Shown here piece by piece: positions 44,900 through 57,384 of a stretch of 64,000 nt of DNA. A program made the position numbers and the translations under genes. The notes beneath the pieces are model-generated. The model was not told the DNA's origin. It was given only the letters and a program-made list of their open reading frames with translations, and did not search any database. Position 1 is the stretch's first letter; every line of letters begins with the position of its first letter. Source of the stretch: Ptychodera flava (Eukaryota; Hemichordata; Enteropneusta; Ptychoderidae); assembly GCF_041260155.1 (NCBI RefSeq), contig NC_091943.1, forward strand, positions 14,315,283 through 14,379,282. The letters are read 5' to 3'.

Positions 44900-47841
44900 T
44901 CCGTCCGTTCACGCAGATATCTCAGAGATGCCCGAAGCGATTTCATTCAAACTTGGTACAAGGATTACTTCATATGTCATACAGATGCACGTCGATTTGT
45001 TTTGTGATACGATCCAATATGGCTGCCAGGCGGCCATTTTATTACGATTTTTTCATGTACAGAGCCATAATTCAGGCATGTTTCAACTGATTTTATTCAA
45101 AGTTGGTACAAGGACATTGACCAATGTCATAGATATGCACGTCAATTCTTTTTGTGATACGATCCAATATGGCCGCCGTGCGGCCATTTTGTTACGATTT
45201 TTTCATGTACAGAGCCATAACTCAGGCATATCTCAACCGATTATATTCAAACTTGGTACAAGGACATTGACCTATGTCATACACATGCACATCAATTTGT
45301 TTTGTGATACGATCCAATATGGCCGCCAGGCGGCCATTTTATTACGATTTTTTCATGTACAGAGCCATAACTCAGGCATGTTTCTACAGATTTTATTCAA
45401 AGTTGGTACAAGGACATTGACCAATGTCATAGCTATGCACATCAATTTTTTTGTGATACGATCCAATATGGCCGCCGTGCGGCCATTTTGTTACGATTTT
45501 TTCATGTACAGAGCCATAACTCAGGCATATCTCAACCAATTTTATTCAAAGTTGGTACAAGGACATCAACCTATGTCATACACATGCACATCGACTTGTT
45601 TTGTGATACGATCCAATATGGCCGCCATGTGGCCATTTTATTACGTTTTTTCATGTCCAGAACCATAACTCAGACATGTATCAAGCAAATTTATTCAAAA
45701 ATGGTACAAGGAGATTGACCAATGTCATACATATGCGTGTTAATTTGTTTTGTGATACGATCCAATATGGCTGCTGTGCGGCCATTTTGTTATGATTTTT
45801 TCATGTACAAAGCCATAACTCAGGCATATTTCAACCAATTTTAATCAAAGTTGGTACAAGGACATTGACCTACCGTATGTCATACATATGCACATTGATT
45901 TGTTTTGTGATTCGATCCATTATGGCCACCATGTGGCCATTTTATTACGATTTTTTCATGTCCTGAACTACAACTCAGACATGTATCAAGCGAATTTATT
46001 CAAAAGTATTTTTATCACAGACCTAATGAAGAGGACTCTATCCTCTCTGAGGACCTGTAATCAAAGCACCCATTAACAAGTGGGGACTGTGTCATCAACG
46101 ATGACTTGTTCTACAAAACTTGAAAACACCCCACCTTGTGGATTTATCAACAAAAACAGACACCCTTATATCATATATCAGAGAAAATTAACCCCCTTGG
46201 AGAGGGAGAGATAATTTCTAAACGCAGTTACAGCCAAGTCAATGTTGTATAGAGCAACAAAATTGTCTTCGCATATCAAGGTAGTGTTTTGCCATTGTGT
46301 GAACTAGCTTACATTCATTACTGTCTGGAGCAACATGATAACTTTTGGGAAAAAGATTTTTCATGATGATGTCATCATCATTTCAAACAATCTCATTTCC
46401 AAATTTACCATGGCAGTGCTGTTACATCTCAGAAATTCATCCACAAGGTTTCAAAGGGTTATGCTAATCCTTTCATGGACAATTTTGGGAAAAAGTGCCT
46501 TTTTTCTTGTTTCCACTATGAACCGTGATGATGAATGAAATACACCCCCTTTTCCGGGATTTTGGAAAATAAACATGCATGGGTACTTATATTCCCCTGA
46601 GAGTGTCACCGCTGGTGTGACTTTATAGGGTCAATGCTTTGACCTAGAATTCTTAAAAAGTGGTTTTAGCCTGTGATTCCTGTGATTTACATCCAGTGAC
46701 GCAGTCAGATATTTTGAAAATTGGTGTAGTCCTACCTTCTCATACCAAAAAATGTTTTTATTTCCCATTGTGATAGCACTGTGCATAGCTGCGTGTGAGA
46801 CAGAGATAAATATAAACTCTTGTATGCAAGTCTTCTGTCCACAAGTCCCGTAGTATAATAAAAAAAAAGACAACTACGGTAGCTAAATGTTGACAAATAT
46901 GCTCCGTTGTGTAAACATGACTTTCCAGTAATATCCAGTTATAAGTATCAGAATATTTATAGATGAATCACATGAGCTCTTGAGATGTTGAATGTCATTC
47001 AAAAATAACCAGAGCAGTTGTTCAAGTACAATTATTTTAATACCTATTGTGAGTCACAAACGTCTGTAACATAGAACTCCCTGCCATTTTTAAGTCCAGA
47101 TAATTTCTAGGAAAAACGTCTTCTCATATTGCCAAGCAGACACTGCAGACACTTCAGTCCTATTTGTGATTCTGTTTTTAAAATTTCAGTGTTTTCTTTA
47201 GGTTTCTCTCTCATATGGGGGGGGGGGGGGGAAATCCCCCTCTGCTTGAAAAAAAAAAATTGTGAGGGGGGTTCTCAATGAGGGGGACCATAATAAATTA
47301 TGCAAATTAAAGTTTTTCAAGGCAGTAGTAAATTAAGGCTATAGAATGGATCAAATGTCAAATTAATGACAGTCTTCTGTTACTTACTTTTATCCATGTA
47401 GGAAATGTTTAATATGTTAAAAGTCTACATAAATCATTCATGGAGGTAGTAGGAGTTACCTCCATGAATCATTCAAACTTCATTCATATAAGTTAAAATA
47501 CAGTTTTGTAAACTGAAGGTAAACCCTAATTGATTGTCTTTCAGCTGAAGATCATGTTTCTGCTGGTATTTTTCATTTTACTGTTGCTATGGGGAGATAG
47601 TGGGTAAAATCAACTATTGTGATGTTGCATCATGAGCAACAATCTTGCTGCAGCATGTCACTGTCAATACTCTGCATAAATCATTGTCTCAAGATCTCAT
47701 TGAAGAAGGAGACAGCATGCGTTTGTGGCACTTTTTGTTTGAACTTGAGGTTTGCACAATGGCGCAATCTGAAGATAACACTGGAATTTCTAACCCATCC
47801 TTTTCCGTTTTTTTGCAGGACAAGAATTGAAAAGTGCCTAG
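43104..47841 (+). CDS. CHCHD5: CHCHD5, twin CX9C protein, four coding exons
   Basis: Small soluble protein of the mitochondrial intermembrane space, imported and oxidised by the MIA40 pathway in known homologues; its exact function is poorly defined. Exons 43,104-43,105, 43,867-44,007, 44,484-44,656 and 47,819-47,841 join in frame to 112 residues (human 110). Four CX9C motifs are visible: C12/C22, C34/C44, C58/C68 and C79/C89, forming two CHCH folds. The first tyrosine-cysteine pair sits ten residues after Met1, as in human. Block QFLQCAES matches human RFLQCAEQ. Joining the two-base first exon restores ATGG with A at -3. If intron 3 were retained, the frame would end at 44,736 instead. Identity is firm from exons 2 and 3; exon 4 and above all exon 1 are inferred. 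Confidence 0.93.
43395..43571 (+). mobile_element. Retro-inserted sequence with poly(A) tail
   Basis: GAAATAAATTTATC is followed within about 20 nt by a run of over 30 A ending at 43,571. An AATAAA signal before a long genomic A tract marks a reverse-transcribed insertion (SINE or processed copy). Its 5' end is uncertain; AGAAGCCC (43,394) and AGAAAGCCCC (43,571) might be flanking repeats. Lies in CHCHD5 intron 1. Confidence 0.45.
43867..44007 (+). CDS. CHCHD5: CHCHD5 exon 2 (first CX9C pair)
   Basis: Acceptor TTTCCACAG|GGAC; codes from the G of the start codon through YCMNELEAYGLC and CNQYKAKVTEC, the first CHCH domain. The donor ACACA|GTAAGA leaves two bases of a His codon. If exon 1 is wrong, translation could start at Met5 inside this exon. 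Confidence 0.93.
44065..44425. mobile_element. GAGGTAG-family mini-element, copy 4, in CHCHD5 intron 2
   Basis: Starts AAGGGTAGTGTGCGCCTCGA and ends GAGGCGCATTTTACCTC. Interior CTATCCCTGTGTTAACTCTA and CGAACCCCCGCAAGTGGTAG match copy 1. It ends about 60 bp before the exon 3 acceptor. Confidence 0.7.
44484..44656 (+). CDS. CHCHD5: CHCHD5 exon 3 (second CX9C pair)
   Basis: Acceptor TCTTCAAAG|TCC. Codes HPGVQTIKKACVQEFATYDA then CLKENP and NQFLQCAESAAVKLEQSLK, the second CHCH domain. Donor TCAG|GTGAGA, one-base split Gly codon. Confidence 0.95.
44801..46091. mobile_element. Tandem-monomer element with 150-bp units, CHCHD5 intron 3
   Basis: Opens TAGTCCCCAC and closes GTGGGGACT (inverted). Next to the left end is a hairpin GTCCCCACGGAC/GTCCGGGGGGAC, then a (GTGC)n-(GTCC)n microsatellite, then seven 150-bp units marked by GATACGATCCAATATGG at spacings 150, 150, 149, 150, 149 and 155. 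The 301-codon frame is a result of the period being 50 codons. Confidence 0.8.
46092..47818. other. Rest of CHCHD5 intron 3, no further gene
   Basis: Unique-looking AT-rich DNA. A run of G followed by TCCCCCTCTG at 47,215-47,250 and GAGGGGGGTTCTCAATGAGG recalls the G-rich TIR family at 0.5-3.3 kb, but no ends are visible. Confidence 0.5.
47819..47841 (+). CDS. CHCHD5: CHCHD5 exon 4 (C-terminal end)
   Basis: A strong pyrimidine tract and GCAG acceptor precede 23 nt that, joined to the last G of exon 3, read GQELKSA and a TAG stop. Phase and total length (112 residues) fit the family. Chosen by splice quality, as there is too little sequence for homology. Confidence 0.72.
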
Positions 47842-48122
47842 TTCTTACAGTGTAATCAAGTACGTAATGGACATTTGTCAGCCATTTTGACTGTTGCCAG
47901 TCATGCAGTGTACTGATTGGCTACTTCATATTGTGGGCTGATCAACATCAACAGATCATGATCACCAGTATTATCAAACTCAACCTCGAGTCAGTGTAAT
48001 TACCATTCACCAACAACTTGGTTACCTTACAAAAACAACAACTGCAAAAATTCAGGGACGACTGTTTTGCTAGTTCTAAATGACTTACATGTATTTTACA
48101 AACAGATTTTTTAAGCATTACC

Positions 48123-48128
48123 AATAAA
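48123..48128 (+). terminator. CHCHD5: Candidate CHCHD5 polyadenylation signal
   Basis: AATAAA 282 nt after the CHCHD5 stop, followed by a TTTGAGC/TTGTGAGC-rich stretch that could serve as the downstream GU element. Gives a 3' UTR of about 300 nt. Confidence 0.5.
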
Positions 48129-51075
48129 ATGAATTTGAGCATTGTGAGCTGGTATTGCATGTGGTACAGTGGTTTTCTGACACCAGTGCTGCCAGTAAAA
48201 TTAGCCTAATGGTTCCTATTTTCAAAATTAATTTACAAAAAATGAGAGGAGCAACAAATTTAAAACACGTTGAACCTTTTAACCTGTCAGGCTCTTCAGC
48301 ACTGTCTCTATCAAATAACTTGCTCATAGCAGGGTATATATTAACATGATATAACAGATTTTACGTTGCACTTATGGACTGCCAAAAAGATTTGACATGA
48401 ACAGGAAAAAATAGTTTGTCTGTATCAGCTATCGAGACAAATAAAAAGGAAATTGTCCTTTTAAAATTTTTCCCTGTGTGATTTGGATCATTGTTGCGCA
48501 GAATGGGAAAGTTTCTTTCTTACCTTGTGCCTTGATTTGGCTGTCAAAATCAAAGTGTAATGAAGAGAGCCCCCTGTAGTTATTCCTGAGAGAGGCAGGA
48601 TGAAATATGCTAGGCATTCAACCTTTCGGAAGTTTCTGCACAATGTGTGAGCTCATTAATCACCGTTATGAGAAATTAATGAAGAGACTTCCCCTAGAGT
48701 CTATTTCAAAGATGTGACAAGTAGCGCCTAGGATAATTTACATCTTGGTGACACCTGACATTGTGTTCACGGTGGAGTATGGTACGGTCCCGTCGGCCTC
48801 GAGAGATGACGGATCACCACACGAAATAATGGCAAGACTGCAAACTGCAGCCGGTTGTCCACAGGCAAATATCATTTGGTACCATTGTGGCTGCTATTCT
48901 GGTTTACAGTGGCGCATTAAACATCAATGCTGAGCATTTCTTGTCTGGTTTCCCATGTATAGGCTGGACGTATGCCAGACCTTTGAAAGTTTCCCTGAGT
49001 GCATTAAGAAATTGTCGTAGGGAGTGATTACATCTGGAGAAAATTGCCAGAAAACGAAGTAAAAGAAGAGTGTAACTGATAGATTGTGTCAAAGTTATGT
49101 TGATACTGTTGTGACTTCCAGTGATTCATACCATATAGATGTAAAGAAAGATCAACCACCTAGCAAATGGCCACAAAATATCAAATAGGAATTTAATAAT
49201 CCTTCTCTAAAGCTTTTACAGTTCACAACTTTCCCACCAAATTTATTGAAATCACGTCTAATACTCCACGAAGTTTAACTTTAAACCAATTCCCATGGCT
49301 TCCACTTGACTGTGACGTATTCGTTGACCATCTATTAATTTTGAAATATTATGCTTATATACCATTGTTTGGTTTTGAATATTAAATTTTTAGGCATAGA
49401 CGGAAAACAAAACTGGTAACAAAAACTCGACTTGGTTGAAAATAGATTCCAGTGCAATATTCTGTGAACTTTTGAAATATTTCCCATTCATATTTTTCTT
49501 CTTGTGCCTCCTTAAAAATGATCTAATACCTACTTCATCATAAATCTGGAAAACGAATGGAATTTCTCATTTGATGCCAGAAATGATAAGCAAGGTTTCT
49601 CTATATCAGCCCACAATCTGAGAAACGCGGCAGCTCTGGAAAGACATCGCGTGCTCCGGCAAAATGCTATCATAACAACAATCAGAGAGGGAGACCTGAT
49701 AAAATTGAAATCTTCTCTTTAAGTGAAACCACTGATGAATTCTGGGAAATATGAAATACCAATCTTTTCATATATGAAAGAGATTAGTCAGTCTGTTCAT
49801 TGATGCAGACGAGTCTCTTGGGGAAAACTGACAATATGTTTTGTGTATGTCTGTGGATAAATCAAAGTTGTGATATGGGATTAAGGCTCGAGTTGTTAGA
49901 AGATACAAGCAAGACTGTTGGCTGTGTTGTATCCAAGTTCATGACCGTGTCTCGATCAGTAGCAAGCCAAACAAATACTGTAGCTGTAACATATGCGGAT
50001 TGAATCCATGTTAGTATTTATCAAGTACTACAGCTGCAACCAAGGTGGGTTTCATCTCCTGGCAGACTGACCTGGATATGGGTTTCCAACACGGAGAATT
50101 TTTCGTAGCTTTCAGGATTCTGTTGATAGGTCATTTTCAATATATCGCCCTCTGTGCCCAAACTTTGGCACTATATTGCACATACTGTTATTGAAAACTG
50201 AATGATCACAACGTGAAGGAAAGTGTTCATTTTAAGCAGAGCTCCTCAAAAATAGTTTGGCTGATGGAGTCTGGCTTATGTGCAGTTTGATCCCCGTTTC
50301 AAGGTGCAGAACTTCAAAATATTTTTTATTATGTCTACCCTGGGCAGAGGGCAATTGGGTTGGCATTTTGTCCCACCTACCCTGGCATTACAGATCACCG
50401 TGTTTCATATCTAAGCCAGTTTGATGTGCCGTTGACTTGAGGATTTTCTTAGCTCAAGACAGATATAAAATATTACATGTATTGGGGTACAGCTGTCTGA
50501 GATATTTCAAGCAATGATAAAGAGACTGAAAGAGCGGTGAAATCTTTAAAGTTTGTGGCCTCACTGTGGGCCGCAGTGTCGAGGGAGACGCGTAGGTTGA
50601 CTGTCAAAATGATATAACTCATCGTCTTCAATAAATGAAGAGCACGCTGAGAAATTGTTTAAAGTTGAAAACTTTCTCACGCTGTTTTGCCACCTGTATC
50701 CATGGCGATGGCATTTGACAGCTCCCAGAGGCCAAACTTCACAAATTATCAATTTACAACCGAGCAAGCTAGGAGACTAGGGAGACGTGATTTTGAATTG
50801 AACTATCCAGATCTGTAGAAGGTCAGCATAATTCCCAAGATAGCAGTGGCTTTTACTCATCCATTCATTGGTGCAGCTCTTGATGGCCAAGGTCATGTGA
50901 CAGTAGGGAGTCATGACAACTACCTAAATAATGACCCAACAGAGGCGCAGTACGCGCTACATGGGAAAAACAAACCTTATTTTCTTTAGTCTGATATTGA
51001 GATTTTTTTTGAAATATATGACATTGGTTAGCTTGATGCTGACAAGACATTCCCATTTCATAGACAATAGCATTT

Positions 51076-51200
51076 TTAATCCTTTGAGTGCTGTATTTTT
51101 TCCCACCAACATTTTAATGCAACATTTTACTAATTTTTATGAACTTTTCTGTAATTCCTCTGATAATTTTAGACCAAATGAACACAAAATTGAGGTCGGC
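51076..51200. mobile_element. Partial copy of the 225-bp TTAA element
   Basis: TTAATCCTTTGAGTGCTGTA and the following 110 bp track the copy at 38,905. The right half is missing or too diverged. Confidence 0.55.
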
Positions 51201-51984
51201 AACTGTCGTAAAAAAAACTTATTCAAATCAGGCCTTACACACATTATGTATGCACGATTATATTCAGACATCAGAATAAAGGTATCAAATACAGCGTACA
51301 TTCAAACTTTCAAATTGTACAGTCAATACATGAACCACAACTGATATACCAGTGTATAAGAGTCCTGGATTTTCTTTATGACAGCTGTCTATGCAAGGAG
51401 CTTAATCTGGAAGTCACCAACAACTGATGTATTTCCAACTCTCAGTAATTTCAAGTGAATGTTGAACCTTCTTAGCCATGTAAATGGCAAGCAGCGATAA
51501 CTTTTTATAGTAAACTTTCATACTCTTGTGTTTGACAAAAAATTTTCCCAGTCCAGACGAGGCATTGTGGTCAATTTCAGATTCCAACATGAAAATAAAA
51601 GGAACAACAGCTGTAAGATACTTTTTTTATATTTTCATTGGTTTTGTTTGAAAACAAAATATGTTTTTCTCTATTTCTCTCCCAACAGTATGTTGAAATA
51701 TACAATACAGCATTGCAGACACAGAGTACTACGTACCAACATGTCATGTTGTTGCTAAAATGTGAATTCTAGTTTCAACTAATTCAGTTGTCAACAGTAG
51801 ATGTACATAAACGCAAGCTGTGTAGACAGGAATGCCTGGCACTTCAACACACTCTCTCAGGAGCAGAAAAAGAAACTGTATTTTACTAAGTAGCAAAACA
51901 AAAAATGTGAAAATGTGTCAGCTACATCTAAATGGAGCTATAATAGACTGATAATATCACTTGTATTACATTTTCATGCTATTA

Positions 51985-51988
51985 TGAT

Positions 51989-52081
<93 letters not shown>
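51985..52081. repeat. (TA)n microsatellite
   Basis: About 97 bp of almost uninterrupted TA. The 73-codon frame across it is an artefact. Confidence 0.95.
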
Positions 52082-52083
<2 letters not shown>

Positions 52084-53221
52084 CTTCTTATGGTGCAGGG
52101 AAACTATTCGTTATATCATTTCACACTGTCCAGTAATGAAATAAGACCAGCACTCTTCATGGGTTGCAAACAATGGCACTTTATTGATTGTAAGTCTGAA
52201 AGACCAAGAGTACACAAAAAAAGAGAAGAAAAAAATAGAACTTTGCCTTTTTTTGTTTGATTATAATCATAAATGGATTAGAAACTAGCTGCCTATTTAG
52301 AATAGTGCATATTAGTGACTGAAAAACTCACAGAGCTGAGTTTTGCTTGATTCATTTTGAGGACATGTCTGAATGGTTCTACCCACTGGAGAAGTGAAGA
52401 AACAAACTCAAGAGTGGAGATTACAAAAGATAAACAAACAAATACACTGACCCCTCCAAAAAAAAAACCAAAATGAAAAGAGAGGTGATGTAATCATATG
52501 TCATGAAATATACATATCATATTTGGGTTCTAATAGAAGGTTGGGGATGACAGAATGAGCCAGGTTTTTACAAACAGCCAAACAAACACTTTCTTTCTTT
52601 CACTTTGTCATATTATTTGTTCTTCTGCAGCTGACTGTTATCCTCTGCGAGATGAAGCCAGGAGCAAATGGGAGTATTACGGTTGGACCGTCTTTTGTCT
52701 ACTGACTTTGAAACCACATACAACTACAATCAGTCAAAATTTGAAAGAGCTGCCATCTTTTAGAAATGCTGCCTTATTTATATAATTATTTTCTGTTTGT
52801 TTTAAATATGTCAATGCTAAGGTTGTTTTGAATAATACACACAGAGGATACTGGCCAACACCAGATACATACTTATAGAAACACTATCAATCTGTGTGTT
52901 CTGCCCTGCTACAGCTGTATGTTACTGATGCTATGACAATAGGTATTTTATGTCATCGGCGTTTTTTGACTCCTCACAATGACACACCCTCTATATTATC
53001 AAAAACTGGTGACTGTACCCAGTTCAAGAGGTTTTTTTTGGCACTACAGCATAGATGAATGTGATTCAAGAGTATAGTCAACACCACATCTGATAAAAAA
53101 ATTTTTTACAAGACACTCACAAATGAGGATACAAGTGAAAAATCAAACCCAGACTTTCTTCAGTATGCACGTAATGACATTGAAAAATGTACCCATCTCA
53201 TTGACCTTGCCATCCCTATTT

Positions 53222-53293
53222 CCCCTGATGTTGGTTCAACCCTACCCTTTGAAACAATGAGAGTAATCTAAGCTTCGGTGGTGAAAAGGTTAA
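53222..53293. mobile_element. Diverged TTAA mini-element fragment
   Basis: GTTGGTTCAACCCTACCCTT... ends GGTGGTGAAAAGGTTAA, the right-hand end of the 90-bp family. The left end has decayed. Confidence 0.45.
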
Positions 53294-53499
53294 GAGGGGA
53301 AAGTACTGCACGGATCCACCACTGTATGTAAGCAGCTGGATGAAAGAGCAGAGCTTTTCAGATTCCTGCCATGGTTTTTTCTGAGAACGAGCAATGCTGA
53401 GGTATATATTCACGGGATTAACCCGGTTTTACGTGCATCACAAATGAGTTCTCTGGTAGCTTACAATCAGATTGAGGGAAAAATTTCATACAGCAGGTC

Positions 53500-55000
53500 T
53501 CCAATGAATCAGAATGGATGAACAATGCAGACAGACAAGCTTTCTTGCAAAGCAGAGACACGAACATCCTCGTTACAAACTGAAGTTTGGCCAAACTTTC
53601 TCGCCAGAGTTTCTTTTAATGTAGCACTGGTTCCTGCGAATTACGATTCACTTCGTCGGGTGGTTGGGATCACCGAGCTTGATCCGATTCATTTTTTTTG
53701 TTATTTGCTGCAAGAGTTATCTGAGAATGAGAAGTCAATTTCCTATTAACTGAAGACTCCAGTCGTTGGGCCATCAATTTGATGGGATTCAGTCAAAAAT
53801 GGCTTAGATTTATTGGTGTCTCGACCCTGTACTATTCAGAAATCCTGATTAGTGGACGGACCGTGTACCATAGCACAGCATCCAATCTCCACCACTAATT
53901 ATATAGCCGTGATTTATACAACCCTTCTCCCTTTGATCAGCGCTTTTTTCCACCACAGAGATCCAGAGGTAGTGATGGTAGATTTTTAATTCCAAATGAG
54001 TTCTAATCAGGGGTACCGTGTTATTGGTACCTTTTCAGTAGAAAAACCTCGGGATTAAAATGGTGTCTCACTGGCAGTGGTAATTTGCTGAACTTTAATA
54101 CGCGCAGTGATTTGTGGGCTAGATTTACGGTACTCGGCCGAGGAGGGGAGAAAATGGAGGAGGGGAGATGACGACACTCGATGATGAAATATGGGGATCT
54201 TTTGACAGGGTGCGTAAACATAGAAAGAAATATTGAACAATAAAGGGAACGGCTGTCACCTCTACGACTTCTTACGCAAAGACAGCAGCTTGGTCGAAGA
54301 TCTGAGAATCTCACCTCTGTGGCAAAGGGGATAACAAAACATCAAAAATTTACTTTTTACTCCAGTAGTTCCATTAAAAATCACATTTTCCTTTACATAT
54401 TGATTTGTTATCCATACATCACAATGAATTGAGATGTCTTCGACCAATTCCCCTGGAGGCAAAGTTGAGAGATTTTCCGAAATAATAATCCCCGACTACC
54501 TATAAATTGATTTGGTTTAACATTTGTCATCTTTTCACTGAGCCACGATGTTGTCTGGGAAGTCCCATGGAGTTTTACTTTGTCCAATTTGGTGAAGGTG
54601 TACTCCGTACTTTTTAATGCTGGGGAAAAATAAAAACTTGCTAATTTCAAATTGAGTCTCGGACAGCCTCGCTTATAACACTTTACGATCAGACTCGGAA
54701 TCAGTTGCACTAGACCTCTGGAGCCGCCGACGACTCCCCCAGCGCCTGTACTACAGATGTCATCTCACACCTGGTTCAGGAGGTCGCGATCTGTTATTTA
54801 ACTGGAGACACGGCTACCATTAAAGTATCCAACTTGGGAAAACAGCGTCATCTTTCTTTCATGAGTTCTGCGGACAGATGCGGTGCAGTTATTTCCTGCA
54901 GATTTATATCGCGGCAGGAAAATTCCGCCGTTGTTTTGAAGTTTTTGTGGAGATAAATTGTCGGGGGCTTACGCGGCTGAACGCATGTTGGTTAACTTTG
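53500..55000. other. GC-raised unique block, no coding pattern
   Basis: Visibly richer in CG dinucleotides than the flanks (for example 54,100-54,330 and 54,715-54,990), without repeats or a credible gene. Candidate regulatory or unannotated UTR sequence; inference only. Confidence 0.3.
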
Positions 55001-57280
55001 CAAAAGGCAGGGTCAATATTGGATAACTGGTGATCCGTTCAAAAAACCTGCACTCCCCTTTTGAAGTGACAGAAATTCTCATTTCTAATTATTTTACGAT
55101 TGTTTGTCAAAGAAATGATGTTTTGTACCAATAACTGCCACAGCAAGGCGCACTATGAGGCTTTTGTTCAAAAACCTACCACACAGGCACAAATTTAAAA
55201 AAAATTAGTGTGGAAATCACCGCGAAAGCCTGCAGGAAAGGGTAAGATAGGACATATCTTTTCACGACGCTTGCTTGACGGGAAAATATGATTTAATGAA
55301 GTCAGGTAAGCTATAAGGGAAACCTCACTCACAGCAGTACCAATAACATGGACCCGCAGAGTGGAAAGTATAAGAAGCCATACATTTCTGCCTGGATATG
55401 TACTGTTCATGGTGAGACAGGATATTGTGTCTGTTACTGCTGCACATACTGAGTTCTTGTTTGTCCGTATTGCATGATCTCATTCATATTGCTGCATTTA
55501 TTTCTTTATAAATATCACGGTATCCATGAGATGGAATTATCTGCCGTCTGTAGAGGATAATTTTGACTGAAGCGTTGAAATTAACACACTTGTACTAATA
55601 TGCTGTAAAATTTTCTAAGGTAACATTTCGTGAAGTTGTTACAAAATCTTCATAATCAGATTTTTTTTTTGCACAAGGGAACAAATTTGCTTCAGTAAGA
55701 GGTTGAAGCTGAGGTGCATTTTTAATTGAGAAAATTTTCTAATGATGAAACGTTTGTTAGAGTGTCTCTCACAAAGTTTCTTGCGAGGAGATGGGATTCA
55801 AATTTGTGCCGCAAAAACCCGAGCTAAGCATTCCAAAGTATCTGGTGATTGCAATTCTCATTCAAAATGACTGATTCACCAGAACAAGATAAGCAAAACA
55901 AATGAAAATTCACTGACAAAGGTGAATCCGTTGCGATACTCTCTGATTCCAAACTGCATCGTAAAAAACCGCCAGATACACACCATGTCATATTTCACAA
56001 TTTCCCGGAAATACCCACTGACACTTGCTTATCTCACTGAGCATGCTCAATTCATCAATATGGCTGCCTCTGGAGTCCGGGGGGTCAAGTGTCAACAGCT
56101 ATGGCCCTATCTGCACATCTGTCATCCTTAGCCCGCTTACTTTTACTCATAAATTTACTGTAACCAGAATTACGGTATTAAAATGGGGGGATTACCAAAT
56201 CTCCAACAGATAGAACTATACTAAAACACAAAACTACAGCCGAGGATCCTGGCTGAATAACAAAACACAGTTCAACACAGACGTACCACGTTGCAATGAC
56301 GATAATGCTGGTTACCTGGGATGGCAGTATGTAATATCAAATATTACCCCCTCCCTTTTGAAAAATAAAAATCACAAAATAAAACTGCAACCTAAATATT
56401 TAAAACTGTTGAAAATTTCAGCTCATGTTAAAATCATAGTTTCAATGATAAAAACTAAGCTCTCACACTTGATTAAAATCAAACGTTAATACATGATTTG
56501 AAAAAAACAAAAAAAAGAAACCTTGGTGGGACAGTGTTTACTGGTGAGGGTCGGTTACATGTACAAGAAACATGCTTTTGGCACATCAGAACAAAGACTT
56601 TTGTTTTGTACAGCCAATCTGATTGGCGTGAAAATGAGTTTGTACAACAAGCTAAAGATGGATGGTACAAGCACAGAGTATTGTTTGAACATATTTTCTG
56701 CCTTTTTTTTTGGCTCTATCTCTATGCAACGCAACGTGCAGACATCTACACTGCCACTGAGCTGAATGAGTTTTCATTAATATCACAGCAGAGAAATTGC
56801 AGTGTCTTTCAATGTTAAAACAACGGCGGCCATTTTGAATGGAAACTTGGCCAGTAGCAAGCTTTAAAGTTTTGATGTAAATTTGTGCAAGAGTCATAAG
56901 ATTTTTTTACAAGTGCTTTCCAGTAACATCCACCTTGAGCCTCCAAATTTGAAAAGACTGCTGACTGACTGACTTTGCTTGGAGCTACATTATGGTGATT
57001 ATAATAGATATTATTTTGTACAAAACAGGTAAGATAAGAAAAGTGATGAAAACATATTCACATGGTTTTTCTTAAGTCTATCGGAAAATCTAAAATTGAT
57101 TTTGGTTTGTGCAATATAAAATCTGCTATTGACCTCAGCTTCACCCAACAATTTTCTTTTTGTCTTGGCACTATTTCATTTTTTCCTTCACATTTATGAA
57201 ACTTAATATTATACCCTTCTCTCAAGAAAAAAAGGGAATTTGTGCTAATTCTCGAAAAGCATTCTTACTTTTGTAAAATA

Positions 57281-57384
57281 TTCCATCCCTACTTTCCCGT
57301 GTAGTGGTCCAACCAATGCATTGAAAATAAAAAGTCTGGACCATCATGTATAAGTATTGGGTAAGTGGGATGTTGAAGGGTTAA
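57281..57384. mobile_element. Diverged TTAA mini-element
   Basis: CATCCCTACTTTCCCGTGTA, GTGGTCCAACC, TCTGGACCA and a right end TGAAGGGTTAA follow the order of the 90-bp family. Confidence 0.45.

Larger units (their letters stand above)
48130..53500. other. Intergenic, no gene recognised
   Basis: Mostly unique sequence with short frames only. Includes the partial 225-bp-family element at 51,076 and the TA tract at 51,985. A possible exon (acceptor TTCTTCTGCAG at 52,630, reading ADCYPLRDEARSKWEYYGW) is in phase with CHCHD5 exon 3 but unsupported by homology. Confidence 0.5.

Noticed and set aside
44763-45668. 301-codon open frame, the longest in the window
   Set aside because: It runs through a microsatellite and a 150-bp tandem array; since 150 is 50 codons, the same peptide repeats each unit. 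Not a gene.
48745-48933. 62-codon frame MVTPDIVFTVEYGTVPS, GC-raised
   Set aside because: No homology I recognise, no splice sites in a matching phase; kept as non-coding.
51915-52136. Ile-Tyr repeat frame
   Set aside because: Translation of the (TA)n microsatellite.
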